Assembly: GCA_013099015.1 (NCBI GenBank)
Contig: CP039998.1
Coordinates: forward strand, 744,001-808,000
Length of the DNA: 64,000 nucleotides
Direction of reading: 5' to 3'
DNA from: Candidatus Saccharibacteria bacterium oral taxon 488
GTDB taxonomy: Bacteria > Patescibacteriota > Saccharimonadia > Saccharimonadales > Saccharimonadaceae
Numbering within the stretch: position 1 is the first letter of the stretch; each line of letters opens with the position of its first letter. Of the stretch, positions 53,468-63,584 are shown piece by piece. Made by a program: the position numbers and the translations under genes. Below the pieces are notes generated by a model. It saw nothing but the letters and a program-made list of their open reading frames with translations. It made no database searches and was not told the origin of the DNA.

Positions 53468-54170
53468 CTTTCAATCTCCTCTCCACTCGCGTCATCACGC
53501 GGGTAAATATCGCGGTCAATGCCAAGTACATCACCGCTGCGGCAAACAATGACTGAAACGCCGTGGCCGTTTGAAACCGAATATTGTCAGCGCCGCGCAT
53601 GATATCATTCAGCCCAATCCAGCCAACCACCGACGTCTCTTTCAGTAGGGCGATGAATTCGCCGATCAGCGCTGGCAACGAATTTTTGAGCGCTTGTGGC
53701 AAAATCACCAAACGCATGGCCTGCCAACGACTAAAGCCCAGCGAACGCGCTGCTTCCATTTGCCCCTTATCAACACTTTCGATACCACCGCGGATAATCT
53801 CGCCAATGTACGCACCACTATTGATACCAAAGGCAATCGCTGCCACAAAGATCTTCGGCATAAACTGATACGAACCAAAGACGACGTAGTACATAATCAA
53901 CAGCTGAACCAGCAGCGGCGTCCCTCGAATGATGTCGACATACACTTTGCCAAGCCACGCCAGCGGATTCCAGCGGCTCAGCCCTTTGGTCCACGAATAG
54001 CGACCGAGTGACTTAAACGGTCGCACGTCCGAGGTTCGCAGGAGAGCGATGATGACACCGATGGCCGTGCCTAACAGTAGTGACAAAACGGTCAATACCA
54101 AGGTTACCTCTAGACCGTGCCACAAATAGAGCCACCGACCGTCGCCAAAAATCACTTCCAGGAAATTCAT
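53454..54170 (-). CDS. Polar amino-acid ABC transporter permease
   Basis: A 238-residue HisM/GlnP-type permease with five helices and the EAA loop EAARSLGFSRWQAMRLVILPQALKNSLPAL, which docks the ATPase. ADIIRGTPLLVQL-like segment DIIRGTPLLVQLLIMYYVVFG is diagnostic. Its ATG overlaps the binding-protein stop by four bases. Confidence 0.95.
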   Translation of the reverse strand: MNFLEVIFGDGRWLYLWHGLEVTLVLTVLSLLLGTAIGVIIALLRTSDVRPFKSLGRYSWTKGLSRWNPLAWLGKVYVDIIRGTPLLVQLLIMYYVVFGSYQFMPKIFVAAIAFGINSGAYIGEIIRGGIESVDKGQMEAARSLGFSRWQAMRLVILPQALKNSLPALIGEFIALLKETSVVGWIGLNDIMRGADNIRFQTATAFQSLFAAAVMYLALTAIFTRVMTRVERRLKDGSE

Positions 54171-54991
54171 GGTTCAAGCTCCTTTTTCTTCATCGATTCA
54201 AGCGCCCTTGGCCCAAAATGTTTGCGAATGAGATTGTCATACCGACCGTCCTTTTTCATCTCCGCCAACACTCGGTTGACTTTTTTTAGCAAGTCGTGAT
54301 TATTGTTTTTGATAGCAATTGCATAGTGCTCACTTGATAACTCGCCCGGCAAAATTTCTAGGTCTGGAAAGCCAGTCGTGTATTGAGCCGCGGGCGCATC
54401 ATCCAAAATAACCGCCTCGACGCCGCCAGCATTGAGCTCTGTCAACACGCTTGGCGCGGTTGGAAATTGCGACACGTTAGCGCCGACAATCTTCCTGGCC
54501 AGCGTATCACCTGTCGTGCCTAGCTGCACACCAATTTTCTTGCCCGTCAGTTGATGTCGATTCCGAATCGGACTACCCTTTTTGACAATGATCCGCTGCG
54601 AGGCTGAATAATACGGCTCAGAAAATAACGCATTTTTGGCACGCTCTGGCGTCACCGACATGCCAGCCACCGCCATGTCAATTTGCCCTGATTCCAGCGC
54701 TGGCAGCAATCCGTCAAACGCCATGTCTTCAATCTTTAGCTCTTTATTCACGCTGCAGGCAATTTCCTTTGCCAAATCAACATCAAAGCCAACAATTTCA
54801 TTGCCCTGCTTGTACTCAAACGGCTTGAATCCAGCGTTGGTGCCCATCACCAACACATCATTACTTTTACCAAATCCACCTTCGCGCTGCAAAATATCAA
54901 ACGCCATAAAGCCAATCAACGCCACAAACAGCCCCAGGCCTATCCCCCAACTAATGCCAAACCCACGGCGTCGCGTTTTCGTTCTGTTCAT
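54167..54991 (-). CDS. Amino-acid binding protein of the ABC transporter
   Basis: A membrane anchor (about 15-33) precedes a type II solute-binding domain: GFKPFEYKQGNEIVGFDVDLAKEIA near residue 54 and MAVAGMSVTPERAKNALFSEPYY near 105. The conserved Arg/Asp ligands of the polar amino-acid family are present. Anchoring by a helix rather than a lipobox fits a cell without an outer membrane. Given the arc operon, arginine, glutamine or similar are plausible substrates. TATACT ends eight bases before ATG. Confidence 0.92.
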   Translation of the reverse strand: MNRTKTRRRGFGISWGIGLGLFVALIGFMAFDILQREGGFGKSNDVLVMGTNAGFKPFEYKQGNEIVGFDVDLAKEIACSVNKELKIEDMAFDGLLPALESGQIDMAVAGMSVTPERAKNALFSEPYYSASQRIIVKKGSPIRNRHQLTGKKIGVQLGTTGDTLARKIVGANVSQFPTAPSVLTELNAGGVEAVILDDAPAAQYTTGFPDLEILPGELSSEHYAIAIKNNNHDLLKKVNRVLAEMKKDGRYDNLIRKHFGPRALESMKKKELEP

Positions 54992-55076
54992 GCTTATTTA
55001 GTATACGCGCTTTGAGAAGAAATGATAAGCCCCCAAACCAGCCCACGTACCCAGCCAAAAGTTGTATAATATTATT

Positions 55077-56597
55077 ATGAGCACCTCTCCGTCTGGCCGC
55101 GGCGCCAACAACCGCATTATCATTCGCGTGGCTATCGTCTTGCTATTACTATGTAGCGCCGTTTTCTTTGTCGCTAGCCGCTATAAAATTGTGCAATTTC
55201 GTGACGCCAAGATTGACGAGATTTTATTTTATTTCAAGAACGGCCTGGCGGGTGGGCAGTCTAGCAGCTTTACCTCAGCCGTCTGGGAAAATATCCCCTA
55301 CGTCATTGGGCTGCTCATCATTTTACTACTACCAATCATTCTCAAACTACGTTGGAAAAAACGACCGCTCCGCTTGCGTCACCAAGCCTATTACGCAGGC
55401 GGCCTATTCATGATCAGCCTAGCACTGTTGGTTCAAAGTTTTAGCATCCCCGCCTACGTCATCGCCCTCGCCCAGTCGTCAAAGATCTATGATCAGCATT
55501 ATGTCGATCCGCGCGGCGTCAAATTGACGTTTCCTAGCACCAAACGCAACTTAATTTATATCTACGTCGAGTCGCTGGAAAATACACCGGCCTCCAAAGC
55601 CAACGGCGGCATGAGCGACAAATCAGTCATTCCAGAGCTGGAGAAATTGGCACTAACTAATACCTCCTTTTCACACCGAGCCTCAGGCCTCGGCGGCGCC
55701 CTACCTGCACATGGTACCACTTGGACGGTGGCAGGCATGACCGCTCAATCCGCCGGTGTGCCACTCAAAGACGGCGGTGTGTTCGGTGACCGCGACCGTA
55801 ATGGCATGGGTGATTTTAATAAATTCTTGCCGGGCGCTTATACCCTTGGGCAAGTGCTTGAAAAAGCCGGCTACAACCAATCATTCCTCATGGGCTCAAA
55901 CAAAGCCTTCGGCGGGCGCGATAAACTACTGGAGCAACACGGCGATTACCACATCATTGACCTCACCTATGCCCGAAAGCATGGTTTAATCCCACAAAAC
56001 TACGAGGTGTGGTGGGGCTACGAAGACAAAAAGCTTTTCCAATTTGCCCGCGATGAAGCCACTCGCCTCAGCAAATCGGACAAGCCATTCAACCTGCAAA
56101 TGCTGACCGTTGACACGCACTTCACCGATGGCTGGATGGATAAAGACGTTTGCAAGGAGCAATTTGAAGCGAAATACGACAATGTTCATTCCTGCGCCTC
56201 CAAACAAATCGCGTCCTTCGTCGAGTGGGCCAAGCAACAGCCATTTTACGCTAACACTACCATCATCATCAGCGGCGACCACCTCGGCATGCAGACGCCA
56301 TATTATGAAGAAAAGATTGCCGGTGCTCCCTACCAACGAACTGTCTATAACGCCTTCATCAACCCCGCCGTTCGGCCAACTCACACCACCAACCGCCAAT
56401 TCGCTGCCTTTGACATGTATCCGTCGACCCTGGCGGCACTGGGCGTGACAGTAGATGGTGACCGTATGGGGCTGGGTACTAATTTGTTCTCAAATCGCCA
56501 GACACTGGTCGAACAATTTGGCGGCATTGACCAGCTCAATGCTGAGCTCGCCAAACGCTCAACTTACTACGAGCGGCGAATCTTGAGCAGTTCATAA
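55077..56597 (+). CDS. LtaS/MdoB-like phosphoglycerol transferase or sulfatase
   Basis: Three or four N-terminal helices are followed by an alkaline-phosphatase-fold domain: LIYIYVESLENTP (metal Glu), GALPAHGTTWTVAGM (nucleophile region), LMLTVDTHFTDG-type metal site LTVDTHFTDGW, and IIISGDHLGM. These enzymes transfer phosphoglycerol or phosphoethanolamine onto envelope polymers. The helix number is lower than in LtaS, so the substrate is open. TATAAT ends six bases before the ATG giving MSTSPSGRG. Confidence 0.87.
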   Translation: MSTSPSGRGANNRIIIRVAIVLLLLCSAVFFVASRYKIVQFRDAKIDEILFYFKNGLAGGQSSSFTSAVWENIPYVIGLLIILLLPIILKLRWKKRPLRLRHQAYYAGGLFMISLALLVQSFSIPAYVIALAQSSKIYDQHYVDPRGVKLTFPSTKRNLIYIYVESLENTPASKANGGMSDKSVIPELEKLALTNTSFSHRASGLGGALPAHGTTWTVAGMTAQSAGVPLKDGGVFGDRDRNGMGDFNKFLPGAYTLGQVLEKAGYNQSFLMGSNKAFGGRDKLLEQHGDYHIIDLTYARKHGLIPQNYEVWWGYEDKKLFQFARDEATRLSKSDKPFNLQMLTVDTHFTDGWMDKDVCKEQFEAKYDNVHSCASKQIASFVEWAKQQPFYANTTIIISGDHLGMQTPYYEEKIAGAPYQRTVYNAFINPAVRPTHTTNRQFAAFDMYPSTLAALGVTVDGDRMGLGTNLFSNRQTLVEQFGGIDQLNAELAKRSTYYERRILSSS

Positions 56598-56664
56598 ATA
56601 AACGTCTCGCCCATATAAAATCCGACGAGTCGCCCCGCCGGATTGAATAAGTATGTCAAGGGAA

Positions 56665-57678
56665 TCACGTCTCATAACCGTTCGGATTATTGCTCTGCCA
56701 ATTCCAGGCGTCGCGGCAGGCGTCCTCAATCGTTAATTCCGCTCGCCAGCCCAGCTCTGTCTCTGCCAATCCCGGGTCAGCATAACATGCGGCAATGTCG
56801 CCCGGCCGGCGCGGCGTGATTTGGTATGGGACTTCCTTACCAGACGATGTTTCAAACGCTTTCACCAATTCCAACACCGACGTGCCGCGGCCAGTGCCGA
56901 TGTTATACACTTTATATTCATCCGGATCACCCAAATGTTCCAACGCCGCCACATGCGCCCGCGCCAAATCAACCACGTGAATATAATCGCGCACACCCGT
57001 GCCGTCCGGCGTGTCATAATCGTCGCCAAACACGCTTAAGTGATCGCGCTTGCCGACCGCCACTTGCGATACGAACGGCAGCAAATTATTCGGAATGCCC
57101 GACGGATCTTCGCCGATACGGCCGCTCGGATGGGCGCCGACGGGATTGAAATAACGCAGTGAAGTGAATTGCCAGCCCTGCTTGGTCGCCGCCACATCGC
57201 GTAGAATTTGTTCAATCATCAGCTTGGTTTGCCCGTACGGATTAGTAGCCAACAGCGGCATATCCTCGGTAATCGGCAGCTGCGCCGGGTCGCCATACAC
57301 CGTTGCCGAGCTGGAAAAGACCAGCTTTTTCACGTCAAATCCCTGCATGACATCCAGCAACGTCAATGTGCTTTCCAAATTATTCTGATAATAGAGCAGC
57401 GCCTTTTCCACCGACTCGCCGACAGCCTTCAGGCCCGCAAAATGAATCGCTGCGTCAATTGCCTCAGACCTAAACAACTCCGCCAGCCGTGTCCGATCAC
57501 ATAGGTCAAACTCATAAAACGGCACCGACTGGCCGGTAATCTCCTCAACCCGCCGCAAACTCTCGGCAGATGAATTTGATAAATTATCAACCACCACCAC
57601 GCCGTGACCCGACGCCAATAGTTCGATGATAGTGTGGCTGCCGATATACCCAGCACCGCCAGTAACGAGAATGTTCAT
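56665..57678 (-). CDS. galE: UDP-glucose 4-epimerase
   Basis: GGAGYIGSH at 7-15 binds NAD, SSSATVYGDP and YGQTK (Tyr-x-x-x-Lys near 148) form the active site, and NPVGAHPSGRIGEDP is the GalE substrate signature. The 337-residue length is standard. It interconverts UDP-glucose and UDP-galactose for surface glycans. AAAAGGGG precedes ATG; its TATAAT is shared with the divergent nucleotidyltransferase gene. Confidence 0.96.
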   Translation of the reverse strand: MNILVTGGAGYIGSHTIIELLASGHGVVVVDNLSNSSAESLRRVEEITGQSVPFYEFDLCDRTRLAELFRSEAIDAAIHFAGLKAVGESVEKALLYYQNNLESTLTLLDVMQGFDVKKLVFSSSATVYGDPAQLPITEDMPLLATNPYGQTKLMIEQILRDVAATKQGWQFTSLRYFNPVGAHPSGRIGEDPSGIPNNLLPFVSQVAVGKRDHLSVFGDDYDTPDGTGVRDYIHVVDLARAHVAALEHLGDPDEYKVYNIGTGRGTSVLELVKAFETSSGKEVPYQITPRRPGDIAACYADPGLAETELGWRAELTIEDACRDAWNWQSNNPNGYET

Positions 57679-57714
57679 GAAGTACCCCTTTTGCTATGAT
57701 TCATGGAATAGTAC

Positions 57715-57721
57715 TATTATA
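57715..57721. promoter_or_regulatory. Shared palindromic -10 between galE and nucleotidyltransferase gene
   Basis: TATTATA reads TATTAT on the plus strand, five bases before ATG at 57726, and TATAAT on the minus strand for galE, whose leader is about 35 bases. Same arrangement as at 31905-31911. Confidence 0.6.
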
Positions 57722-57725
57722 GCAG

Positions 57726-58466
57726 ATGTGTAATATTCCCATACCACCAAAGCTACTTACAGCGCTGACTGCCAATCCATATATCGACAAATTGTATATG
57801 TTCGGCTCGCGGGCAACACTGGATGACGATGAATTTTCCGACATCGATATGACAGCCATCACCAGCTTTCCGACTGGCGCCGAGGACTACACGCGCAAAA
57901 CCCTCGAAGGTCAGTTTGGTATTATTGCGACGTACACTATTTCTCAGAACAATCATGAAATCGCCCGATCGTTTTTCCTGAGCGGTATGAGCTTGTTTCA
58001 TAAACTTGACATTGGTTTTTCCTTGCCTAATCAAACCAAATTATTCCCGAACTCAGCCTTGCTGTTCAACAATAACCACGCCAAACAACCAGATAAAAAG
58101 TCCGTCAAAACATGGACAGAATCGCCCCGGCAGCATGAATATCTGGATATTTTGATAGGTTCGCTGCGTTATGTCAAACATCGGCATCGCCAGGAGTATT
58201 GGTCGGCGTACAAGTGTTATCACGGATTTATCGAGCAATTAGCCCAAGCGCGAAGTGCAGGTCGCCCGGCTGAAAATATATATAAGGAACTAGACAAGCA
58301 GCATAACGATGAGATCGTAGGATTGTTCTTTTCCAGCGACATCCGTAGTAAAGAGCGAACATATTACGAGTTTATCAGAGAATTGGTTGATGAGGAGCAA
58401 ATCTTGCCAGAGTTTAGCGACGGTATTTTAAGGGTTTGGGAGGAGTATCTGGGCGCATCACACTAA
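57726..58466 (+). CDS. MNT-fold nucleotidyltransferase
   Basis: YMFGSRATLDDDEFSDIDMTAI (residues 24-45) has the GS and D-x-D of the minimal nucleotidyltransferase fold, followed by a helical C-terminal domain with HEYLDILIGSLRYVKHRHR as in streptomycin/kanamycin adenylyltransferase-like proteins. It could modify a small molecule, a tRNA or a protein. No toxin-antitoxin partner is adjacent on the same strand. It is leaderless by promoter spacing and overlaps the convergent ASCH gene by 53 bases. Confidence 0.8.
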   Translation: MCNIPIPPKLLTALTANPYIDKLYMFGSRATLDDDEFSDIDMTAITSFPTGAEDYTRKTLEGQFGIIATYTISQNNHEIARSFFLSGMSLFHKLDIGFSLPNQTKLFPNSALLFNNNHAKQPDKKSVKTWTESPRQHEYLDILIGSLRYVKHRHRQEYWSAYKCYHGFIEQLAQARSAGRPAENIYKELDKQHNDEIVGLFFSSDIRSKERTYYEFIRELVDEEQILPEFSDGILRVWEEYLGASH

Positions 58467-58896
58467 TGCCATTAAGTAGCGCCGCCAGCTCACTACCCGG
58501 CCAAATATACCTAAAGTTTTGCGGCGGGCGAAATGCTGGCATAGATTGACGCAACCGCGCCAGAGAAATTGGCTGGTTGTAGCGCACCGGCGCCAGTATC
58601 TCTAACGCGCCACACTGTTTCCGCCCCGCATAATAGCGCGAAAACCACTGCACGGCTTGCTCATCTGCATCATACCCAGTAAGCCGCATCAACTCATCCA
58701 ATGGACAGCGCATGACACGTCCAACCCGAAATTCGCCAATAACCGCTCGGTCGCCCCCTGACGAGTAAACGACTACGGTTAGCTCATCGTCTTTGCTGTG
58801 GCGCGGCAAGGATTTACGAAACTCCCACCGCTTCTCACCACGAAAAATTTTCTCGGCATAGCGGGTTTGAATCGACATCAAAATATAACGACTCAT
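58414..58896 (-). CDS. ASCH/PUA-like domain protein
   Basis: YILMSIQTRYAEKIFRGEKRWEFRKSLPR at the N-terminus and VVYSSGGDRAVIGEFRVGRV following are the ASCH-fold pattern, an RNA- or modified-base-binding module. The 160 residues include an extra C-terminal segment. TATACT ends six bases before the ATG giving MSRYILM. Its 3' end overlaps the nucleotidyltransferase gene tail to tail. Confidence 0.8.
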   Translation of the reverse strand: MSRYILMSIQTRYAEKIFRGEKRWEFRKSLPRHSKDDELTVVVYSSGGDRAVIGEFRVGRVMRCPLDELMRLTGYDADEQAVQWFSRYYAGRKQCGALEILAPVRYNQPISLARLRQSMPAFRPPQNFRYIWPGSELAALLNGISVMRPDTPPKPLKYRR

Positions 58897-58936
58897 ACCG
58901 ACAGTATAGGACAGGTCCATCAATCAGTAAACTAAG

Positions 58937-58963
58937 TTAGCACTCTTGCGCTGAGAGTGCTAA
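58937..58963. promoter_or_regulatory. CIRCE element (HrcA operator) upstream of clpB
   Basis: A perfect TTAGCACTC-N9-GAGTGCTAA inverted repeat, the binding site of the heat-shock repressor HrcA. Confidence 0.97.
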
Positions 58964-58974
58964 TTTGCTATGAT
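58946..58974 (+). promoter_or_regulatory. clpB promoter overlapping CIRCE
   Basis: TTGCGC inside the CIRCE loop, 17 bases, TATGAT. The -35 lies within the operator, so HrcA binding would exclude RNA polymerase. Confidence 0.75.
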
Positions 58975-59062
58975 AATCATATCAATTATCCCCGCTCTGT
59001 CTCTTGCCGCGGCGTATCATAAATACGGACTTGGAAAAGCCCAAAGAATCAAAGGAGGACCT

Positions 59063-61204
59063 ATGCCACCAAATATGCAAGAAGAGCTTGAGCAGCCGCT
59101 GGAGAAATTCGGCACCGATATCACAGCGCTCGCTAGGGAACATAAACTCGACCCGGTCATCGGGCGCGATGAGGAAATTCGCCGCACTATGCAAATTCTC
59201 AGCCGGCGCACCAAGAACAACCCCGTGCTCATCGGCGAGCCGGGTGTCGGTAAAACCGCCATCGTCGAGGCTCTGGCGCAGCGCATCGTCAAGGGCGACG
59301 TGCCAGCGTCACTAAAGGACAAGCGGCTGATCTCTTTGGAAATTTCTAGTTTATTGGCGGGAGCGAGCTTTCGCGGCCAGTTTGAAGAACGCCTCAAAGC
59401 AATTTTGAAAGAAGTTGAAGAAGCCGCCGGCGAAATTATTTTGTTCGTTGATGAAATTCACACCATGGTCGGTGCCGGAAAAACCGAAGGCAGCATGGAC
59501 GCCAGCAATATGCTCAAACCCGCCCTGGCCCGCGGCAAACTACACATGATCGGTGCGACAACCTTGGCGGAATATCGCCAGCATGTCGAAAAAGACGCAG
59601 CCCTGGAACGGCGCTTTCAGCCAGTGTACGTCGGCGAGCCGAGTTTTGACGATACCGTGGCGATTTTGCGCGGTTTGAAGGAAAAGTATGAAGTCCATCA
59701 CGGCGTCAAAATTTCTGACGATGCCATCGTGGCGGCGGCGCGGCTGTCCACCCGCTATCTGCCTGATCGCTTTTTACCTGATAAGGCAGTGGATTTGCTG
59801 GATGAAGCAACCAGCGCTCTGAAGATGCAGCTGGAGAGCGTGCCGATTGCGCTGGACCGGCTGAATAACCGCCGCTTGCAGCTGGAAATTGAAGAAGCCG
59901 CGCTGAAAAAAGACAAATCCGACCACGCCAAGGCCCGCACAGAGGAAATCAAGCAGCAAATCGCTGACCTTCGGGCTCAAGCCGAAGTGATTGACAATAA
60001 ATGGCAGCACGAAAAAGATATCCTCCAGACCGTCAATACCGCTACTGAAAAAATGGATAGTCTGCGCTCGCAACTGGAAATCGCCGAGCGCGACGCCGAT
60101 CTAGCCACCGCCAGCCGCATCAAATACGGCGATTTGCCAGAGCTGGAGAAAAAGCTTGTCGCCGCTCGCCAGGAACTGGCGGCTATCCCGCCGGCTGACC
60201 GCTTGCTGCGCGAAGAAGTTACTCCTGATGACATCGCCAGCGTAGTGGCACGCTGGACGGGCATCCCGGTGGAGCGACTGATTGAGACCGAATCCAGCAA
60301 ACTAGCCAAATTAGAGGAACATATTAGCACCCAAGTAATTGGTCAAGACAAAGCCATCGCCGCAGTCGCCAGTGCCATCCGCCGCTCGCGCGCTGGCCTC
60401 AGTGATACCAACCGGCCAATCGGTTCCTTCCTCTTCCTCGGCCCCACAGGCGTGGGCAAAACAGAAGTTGCCCGTAGCCTGTGCCGCGAATTATTTGACG
60501 ACGAACACGCCATGATCCGCATCGATATGAGCGAATACATGGAGCGGCACGCCGTGGCTCGGCTGATTGGCTCGCCGCCAGGCTACGTGGGCTACGACCA
60601 AGGCGGCCAACTCACCGAAGCAGTGCGCCGCCGCCCCTACAGCGTGGTGCTGTTTGACGAAATCGAGAAGGCCCACCCCGACGTCTTTAACGTACTCTTG
60701 CAAGTGCTCGACGACGGCCGCTTGACTGATGGCCAGGGGCGAACAGTCGATTTTTCTAACACGGTCATCATCATGACCAGCAATGTCGGCTCGCAGACAA
60801 TCATGGATTTTTCTGGCGACGATTTGTCGGCACTCGATAATCAAATGCTTGAGGTGCTCAGGCAGCACTTCCGCCCAGAATTCCTCAACCGCATCGATGA
60901 TATCGTCATTTTCGACCGCATTCGACCAGAGGCGATGCGAGCAATTGTCGATGTCCAGCTGAAACGCGTCGCCCGCCAAGTTAAAGACAGCCGCGACATC
61001 ATGCTAGAGTTTGACGATAGTATCCGCGACATGTTGGCCCGCGACGGCTATAACCCGGCCTTTGGCGCCCGTCCGCTCAAGCGCTTAGTGCAAAAGCGAG
61101 TGCTTGATCCATTAGCGCTGGAGTTAATCGACGGGCGAATTCATGACGGCATGGCAGTAAAAGTGAATATAATTAACGACCGCGTGAAGTTCCAAAAACA
61201 ATAA
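59063..61204 (+). CDS. clpB: Disaggregase ClpB lacking the N-domain
   Basis: The 713 residues begin at the linker before AAA-1 ([29 protein letters not shown]), with Walker A GEPGVGKT at 58-65, a coiled-coil M-domain at about 265-375, and AAA-2 Walker A GPTGVGKT at 460-467 and a normal C-terminus. The usual N-terminal Clp_N domain (about 150 residues) is absent; upstream DNA holds only the promoter and CIRCE. ClpB rescues aggregated proteins with DnaK. AAAGGAGG before ATG fixes the start. Absence of a ClpP-binding loop separates it from ClpA/ClpC. Confidence 0.95.
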   Translation: MPPNMQEELEQPLEKFGTDITALAREHKLDPVIGRDEEIRRTMQILSRRTKNNPVLIGEPGVGKTAIVEALAQRIVKGDVPASLKDKRLISLEISSLLAGASFRGQFEERLKAILKEVEEAAGEIILFVDEIHTMVGAGKTEGSMDASNMLKPALARGKLHMIGATTLAEYRQHVEKDAALERRFQPVYVGEPSFDDTVAILRGLKEKYEVHHGVKISDDAIVAAARLSTRYLPDRFLPDKAVDLLDEATSALKMQLESVPIALDRLNNRRLQLEIEEAALKKDKSDHAKARTEEIKQQIADLRAQAEVIDNKWQHEKDILQTVNTATEKMDSLRSQLEIAERDADLATASRIKYGDLPELEKKLVAARQELAAIPPADRLLREEVTPDDIASVVARWTGIPVERLIETESSKLAKLEEHISTQVIGQDKAIAAVASAIRRSRAGLSDTNRPIGSFLFLGPTGVGKTEVARSLCRELFDDEHAMIRIDMSEYMERHAVARLIGSPPGYVGYDQGGQLTEAVRRRPYSVVLFDEIEKAHPDVFNVLLQVLDDGRLTDGQGRTVDFSNTVIIMTSNVGSQTIMDFSGDDLSALDNQMLEVLRQHFRPEFLNRIDDIVIFDRIRPEAMRAIVDVQLKRVARQVKDSRDIMLEFDDSIRDMLARDGYNPAFGARPLKRLVQKRVLDPLALELIDGRIHDGMAVKVNIINDRVKFQKQ

Positions 61205-61300
61205 TTAATTTTCACCTATTTCCCTGATTAACATCCTCCCATCGTCGTACGGCCGCATTTGACTGCAAACGTCCGGAAGTCTCGTTCAATGCAGCGCAAG

Positions 61301-61334
61301 AAAAAGCGTCCCAGCCGCCAACTGGAACGCTTTT
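61301..61334. terminator. Bidirectional terminator between clpB and ABC permease
   Basis: AAAAGCGTTCCAG and CTGGGACGCTTTTT pair with a short loop, with T-runs in both directions, ending clpB and the convergent permease gene. Confidence 0.88.
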
Positions 61335-61358
61335 CGTTAGATTACCTCCGCGAGAAAA

Positions 61359-63584
61359 CTACTCGGTTTGATTAGCTTCCGCCCGCGTTAGCTTGTCGAC
61401 CATCGGCAGGATCAAGTAAATACCAATGATAGCCGCCGCCAGGCCGATACCAACGATGGCAAAGTACATTGGCGTCAGCACTGGCTTCAGCGTCGTCGAG
61501 AATGTGCTGGTAAATACTGCTCCCGTCCACACGCCAAAACCGCATGACAGAATCGAGGTGGTCAGCAGCGGCGCCACCGATTCAACCATCACCAAGCGCT
61601 TCAATTGAGCGAGGCGCATACCGCCCAGCCGCAACGTATACAGCGAGCGACGGCGTTCCATCAGCCCGCCAATCGTCGAGACGATCAAGCTCGCCACCGC
61701 CACGAACAGCGTCACGCCGATACCGACATAGGCTAAGTCGGCAAACTCGCGAATCGTTGGATTGATATGCGGCTTCTTGGCATCAGTACCGCTCACTGCA
61801 TAGGTTAAATCGTACTGATTGGCTTTCGCCGTCACCAAGGTTCGCAACTTCTCGATATCATTGTCTGATTTCAATGTCACCAAATATTCTTTAGCGCCGT
61901 TCGTATCAACCTTATCGTTAATTAGCGACACATTTTTGACCACCGGCTTATCAAAATTCAACAGCGCAAATTGGTCTGGTCGGGCATTATTCGGGCAAGT
62001 GTGTTCAGTGTACGTCGCCAAATCCTGGCAGCGAATCGCGTCACCGTCCTCACGCGGATAGATCATCGCCACCGACGTGATGTAAGTTTTCTGTTTGAGC
62101 TGCTCTGTCATATCACCCGGTAACGACTGACCGATAACAACTGCCGTGCCGCGCTTTAATTGCGAAAAGCCGTTATCCTTGATAGCTTGAGCGTTTAAGC
62201 CTTCAATACCGCTGGTCGCCGTCAGATAAAAGCTGCCCGCAAATAGCGCCAATACCACGCCGCTGACGCTGCGAAAAATTGTTCGCGAGTGCACCGCCGT
62301 ACGCTTACCGGCAATCAGCATTGAAGCGTTATTAGCCCAGCGCGCTGCCAGCAGCGACAGCTTATTAGTCAGCCAGCCGCCAGCCAGAATCAAGCCGAAC
62401 ATCACCAGCAGCAGCGCCGCCATCAATAGTACCGACGGCAGAGCTGATTCTTTATTAGCCGCCAGCCAATCCCGCCCTGGCTTCGACGACAGCCAAGCAA
62501 AGAACGCGATACCAAGTGCCGGCACCAGCGCCCGCCAAGCGCGCAATTTCTTTACCTTTTCAACCGAACGCGACACGCCCAGCGGCGAAATCTGCGCCCG
62601 GCGCATCCGCCGCCAGTTGACAAACATCGTTAGCCCCAGCGTCAAACCGATAATCAGCGCGTATTGCGTGCCAGTTAACGCCAGATCACTAGGATTAAAC
62701 CGCATGCCGTCCATCTTGAAATCCTGCAGCGGCGCTTGTATCAGCCAGAACGCGCCCAGCCCGATGATCACGCCAACCACCGACGCCAACAGCGACTCTA
62801 GGATCAATATTCGCGATACTTGCCGTTTAGTCGCGCCGATCAGCCGCAAAGCAGCATAGCGTTTCTCGCGCTGTGCGGCGCCCAGCTGTGTCGCTACTGA
62901 CACGAAAATGACAATTGGAAACAGCAGAATCGTCCCGCCGACGCCAAATACAATGACAGCAACTGGGTCTATTTTAGCATCCGATTTTAATCCGTTAGCG
63001 TCCGTCCGATAAACATCAGCAAAGTATGATGGCTGTCCCTGAGATTTGGTAAAAGCATCGCTCTCGGCCACTTCCTCGGCGCTCGCGCCACGTACCATCA
63101 TCAATGCATCCGGGCTGGCAACATATTCGCTAGGAATTACGCCGAGGTATTTGGTATTTTTACCAAAACGCGCCAAGATATTATCCTCTGGGTGTTTAGC
63201 GACCGCATCAGCCAACGCTTTTGATAAGTAATATTCGCCAGGACGCGGCGTTTTCAGCTTAGCAAACTGCGGCGATTTAGCCGTACTATACATTGAATAA
63301 GACTGGATGTACTGACCGCGCCACTTCGACGCATCACCGCGCCGGGTACCGCCAACTTTCAGTGGTTCAACGCCATCAATCGGTTTTTGCGAAGGTGCGC
63401 CACGGCTCGCCTGATACGCCGCCGTATTAATTGCTAGTCCACTAGCACGCCCCATTAGACCGTTGACACCAGCCGTAAAGTAGCACACCAGTACGATCCC
63501 CAGTGCCACCGCCACCGTAGTCAAGCCCAGACGCGCGAATGATTGGCGACCAGACTTTTTTAATAACATCCAACTGACACTCAT
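61359..63584 (-). CDS. MacB/FtsX-type ABC permease
   Basis: The 741 residues show one N-terminal helix, an external domain of about 190 residues, three helices (FtsX repeat with QLGAAQREKRYAALRLIGATKRQVSRILILESL), a linker with two helices, a second external domain and a final three-helix FtsX repeat (LMERRRSLYTLRLGGMRLAQLKRLVMVES). This ten-helix layout is that of BceB/LolC-like antimicrobial-peptide or lipoprotein exporters. It overlaps the ATPase gene by four bases. Confidence 0.9.
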   Translation of the reverse strand: MSVSWMLLKKSGRQSFARLGLTTVAVALGIVLVCYFTAGVNGLMGRASGLAINTAAYQASRGAPSQKPIDGVEPLKVGGTRRGDASKWRGQYIQSYSMYSTAKSPQFAKLKTPRPGEYYLSKALADAVAKHPEDNILARFGKNTKYLGVIPSEYVASPDALMMVRGASAEEVAESDAFTKSQGQPSYFADVYRTDANGLKSDAKIDPVAVIVFGVGGTILLFPIVIFVSVATQLGAAQREKRYAALRLIGATKRQVSRILILESLLASVVGVIIGLGAFWLIQAPLQDFKMDGMRFNPSDLALTGTQYALIIGLTLGLTMFVNWRRMRRAQISPLGVSRSVEKVKKLRAWRALVPALGIAFFAWLSSKPGRDWLAANKESALPSVLLMAALLLVMFGLILAGGWLTNKLSLLAARWANNASMLIAGKRTAVHSRTIFRSVSGVVLALFAGSFYLTATSGIEGLNAQAIKDNGFSQLKRGTAVVIGQSLPGDMTEQLKQKTYITSVAMIYPREDGDAIRCQDLATYTEHTCPNNARPDQFALLNFDKPVVKNVSLINDKVDTNGAKEYLVTLKSDNDIEKLRTLVTAKANQYDLTYAVSGTDAKKPHINPTIREFADLAYVGIGVTLFVAVASLIVSTIGGLMERRRSLYTLRLGGMRLAQLKRLVMVESVAPLLTTSILSCGFGVWTGAVFTSTFSTTLKPVLTPMYFAIVGIGLAAAIIGIYLILPMVDKLTRAEANQTE

